From the NCBI GenBank assembly GCA_003104895.1, contig PQAG01000095.1, forward strand, positions 1 through 16,820: DNA of 16,820 nt, in the 5' to 3' direction. The position numbers and the translations under genes are program-made. This DNA is from Nitrosomonadales bacterium (GTDB lineage: Bacteria > Pseudomonadota > Gammaproteobacteria > Burkholderiales > Sulfuricellaceae). Positions 15,065-16,820 of this stretch are shown piece after piece. How positions within the stretch are numbered: the stretch's first letter is position 1; the number at the start of each line of letters is the position of its first letter. Under the pieces are notes generated by a model. That model did no database searches and had not been told where the DNA came from. It saw only the letters and a program-made list of their open reading frames with translations.

Positions 15065-16545
15065 GCCTCGATCACAAGCCTCATCCTTGCAGCTTTGTCA
15101 TTTTCGGCGCCACCGGCAATCTTTCATCGAACAAGCTGTTGCCCGCGCTGTATCGCCTCGAGCAAAAGCATCGCATGCCGGAAAACATGAGTTTCATTGC
15201 TTTTTCGCGCCGCGAATGGGGGCAGGATGAATGGTTCGAGCACATGAAATTGAGCCTGCAGAACAAGCTTGGCGAGCATTTCGACGATGAGATATTCAAA
15301 TGTTTCGCTGCCCGCTTCAGTTATGTTCAGGGAGAGCTTCATGATGTGGAAGCCTACCATCGTCTGCAGCAGGAAATCAGTCATGAGAAGGGCGGGGTAT
15401 GCTCTCATGTGGTGTTTTATCTCGCCATCAAGCCCACCGAGTTTAGCGCCGTTATCAACAATCTCGATGCAGTAGGGCTCAACAAACCACGCGGCCTGCA
15501 CCGCATGGTGGTGGAAAAGCCCTTCGGCGAGGACATTGAGAGCGCGCGCATGCTCAACGAACTGTTGCACCGCCATTTCGACGAAGAACAGATTTTCCGC
15601 ATCGACCATTACCTGGGCAAGGAAACGGTTCAGAATCTGCTGGTATTCCGCTTCGCCAATACGCTGATAGAACCATTATGGAACCGCAACTTTATCGACC
15701 ATGTGCAAATCACCGTGGCCGAAGATGTCGGCATCGAAAAACGCGCCGATTATTACGATAAAGCGGGGGCATTGCGCGACATGCTGCAGAACCATCTCAT
15801 GCAACTCCTCACCGTGGTGGCGATGGAGCCGCCACCGGAACTGGAAGCGGATGCGCTGCGGGATGAAAAGGTCAAGGTGTTGAGGTCCATCCGGCCTATC
15901 CCGAAGCGCGCGATTCATGCACACGCATTTCGTGCCCAGTATGCACCCGGTTTCATCAATGGGGAGCAGGTACAAGGCTACCAGCAAGAAGAAGGTGTGG
16001 AGCACAATTCCGCCACGGAAACCTTCGTTGCAGCCAAGTTTTATATAGACAACTGGCGCTGGCGCGGTGTGCCATTCTATCTGCGGACCGGCAAGCGCAT
16101 GCCGAAGTCGATGTCGATGATTGCCATCCGTTTTCGCCACCCGCCGCAGCAGCTATTCCGCGAAACTGCGATTGAGGCCATCGAGCCGAACTGGGTGCTG
16201 CTTTCGATTCAACCCTCGGAAAGCATGCATATGGAGATCCATGTCAAGCAGCCTGGACTGGGGATGGATACTCGCGTCATTCAGATGAATGCCTCCTACC
16301 GCAAGGCGCATGAAGCTCCGTTGGATGCGTATGAGGCATTGCTGCTCGACGTGATAGAGGGCGACCGCACCCTCTTTATCCGTTTTGATGAGGTGGAGTG
16401 GTCATGGAGGGTGGTGGACCCCATCCTGAAGTACTGGGAACAGGAGCGGGAATTTATTCATACCTATGCGGCAGGCAGCTGGGGTTTGCATGAAGCCAAT
16501 CGTCTCTTTGATAGTGAGGACCAGGAATGGCGTAACGAGCTGTAA
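15061..16545 (+). CDS. zwf: Glucose-6-phosphate 1-dehydrogenase
   Basis: Zwf oxidises glucose-6-phosphate to 6-phosphogluconolactone, the entry to the oxidative pentose phosphate and Entner-Doudoroff routes. It has 494 residues, normal for the family. The coenzyme domain opens with FGATGNLSSNKLLPALY (15-31); the family usually has Asp where this has Asn20. EKPFG lies near 158. The substrate signature RIDHYLGKE (180-188) holds D182 and the phosphate-binding H183. The predicted catalytic base is H245 in LQNHLMQ. It overlaps gnd by four bases, with GAGGG six bases before the ATG. The lactonase gene (pgl) is not in the pair and must be elsewhere or be dispensable. After the stop, an 86-base gap leads to the tRNA gene; I see no strong terminator there. 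Confidence 0.98.
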   Translation: MSLDHKPHPCSFVIFGATGNLSSNKLLPALYRLEQKHRMPENMSFIAFSRREWGQDEWFEHMKLSLQNKLGEHFDDEIFKCFAARFSYVQGELHDVEAYHRLQQEISHEKGGVCSHVVFYLAIKPTEFSAVINNLDAVGLNKPRGLHRMVVEKPFGEDIESARMLNELLHRHFDEEQIFRIDHYLGKETVQNLLVFRFANTLIEPLWNRNFIDHVQITVAEDVGIEKRADYYDKAGALRDMLQNHLMQLLTVVAMEPPPELEADALRDEKVKVLRSIRPIPKRAIHAHAFRAQYAPGFINGEQVQGYQQEEGVEHNSATETFVAAKFYIDNWRWRGVPFYLRTGKRMPKSMSMIAIRFRHPPQQLFRETAIEAIEPNWVLLSIQPSESMHMEIHVKQPGLGMDTRVIQMNASYRKAHEAPLDAYEALLLDVIEGDRTLFIRFDEVEWSWRVVDPILKYWEQEREFIHTYAAGSWGLHEANRLFDSEDQEWRNEL

Positions 16546-16590
16546 GAGCGGGCTTGTTCGTGTGTGAGTAGCGGAGGATTTGCAATATAC

Positions 16591-16620
16591 TTGACGGCCT
16601 GATGGCTACTTTGCTATAGT
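16591..16620 (+). promoter_or_regulatory. Promoter of the initiator tRNA gene
   Basis: TTGACG (16591-16596) and TATAGT (16615-16620) are separated by 18 bases, each one mismatch from the sigma-70 consensus. Transcription would begin near 16627, only about five bases before the mature tRNA end, leaving a very short leader for RNase P. Confidence 0.7.
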
Positions 16621-16631
16621 TCTTCTCTCGG

Positions 16632-16708
<77 letters not shown>

Positions 16709-16777
16709 AACAAATCCAGCTCAACGAAAGATGGGTGCGATGCGTAAAACGAGTTGTTGAAGAGTTGTAAAAACGCT

Positions 16778-16805
16778 TTGACAGGATGTGCGGTGTGTGT
16801 ATAAT
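16778..16805 (+). promoter_or_regulatory. Near-perfect sigma-70 promoter; target beyond the window
   Basis: TTGACA (16778-16783) and TATAAT (16800-16805) are both perfect consensus with a 16-base spacer. The bases after the -10 (GCGCACC) are G+C-rich, like the stringent discriminator of stable RNA promoters, and the bases before the -35 include an A-run. Strength, position next to a tRNA gene and discriminator suggest an rRNA or tRNA operon, or a translation gene, starting just past the right edge. Confidence 0.8.
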
Positions 16806-16820
16806 GCGCACCTCTCGCTG

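Overview
The window reads as chromosomal DNA of a Gram-negative betaproteobacterium. I infer a Nitrosomonadales-type relative (Sulfuricella/Gallionella-like) from a tandem CphA'/CphA pair, an M48 peptidase divergent from orn, a short 6-phosphogluconate dehydrogenase fused by overlap to zwf, and small periplasmic cytochrome c and DsrE-type proteins. The order is an inference from protein style, not from a search. Coding is dense and G+C-rich, except for an A+T-richer stretch at about 6.3-7.4 kb. LAYOUT. 1-3256 (+): the 3' end of a cyanophycin synthetase paralogue (CphA'-like) followed by a complete cyanophycin synthetase, cphA. 3257-3479: a spacer with a perfect 14-bp inverted repeat, a consensus -10 box and a hairpin that covers the next gene's Shine-Dalgarno. 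3480-4295 (+): a stand-alone GAF-domain protein. 4345-8661 (-): rsgA, an outer-membrane beta-barrel protein, a small lipoprotein, a monohaem cytochrome c, a 76-residue ferredoxin-fold-like protein, a 363-base non-coding gap with a palindromic repeat, and an M48 (Ste24-type) peptidase. A strong terminator-like hairpin lies directly against the rsgA start, and a 57-base near-perfect hairpin precedes the cytochrome gene. 8758-9306 (+): orn. 9366-11927 (+): an alpha-glucan phosphorylase. 11935-13407 (-): glgA, convergent with glgP. 13451-13906 (-): an exported DsrE-like protein upstream of glgA. 14144-16545 (+): gnd and zwf, overlapping by ATGA. 16632-16708 (+): initiator tRNA-Met with its own promoter. 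16778-16805: a near-consensus promoter whose target gene lies outside the window. HOW THE GENES WORK TOGETHER. The main theme is storage and central carbon metabolism. CphA makes the nitrogen/carbon reserve cyanophycin from Asp, Arg and ATP. GlgA builds and GlgP breaks down alpha-1,4-glucan. Zwf and Gnd carry hexose phosphate into the oxidative pentose phosphate pathway. RsgA, Orn and initiator tRNA belong to ribosome maturation, RNA turnover and translation. The outer-membrane protein/lipoprotein/cytochrome block between M48 and rsgA looks like an accessory cell-envelope islet. I see no insertion sequence, phage, CRISPR array or obvious defence system. The most unusual signals are the degenerate CphA paralogue, the long hairpin at 6710-6766, and the repeat and hairpin signals at 3370-3473.
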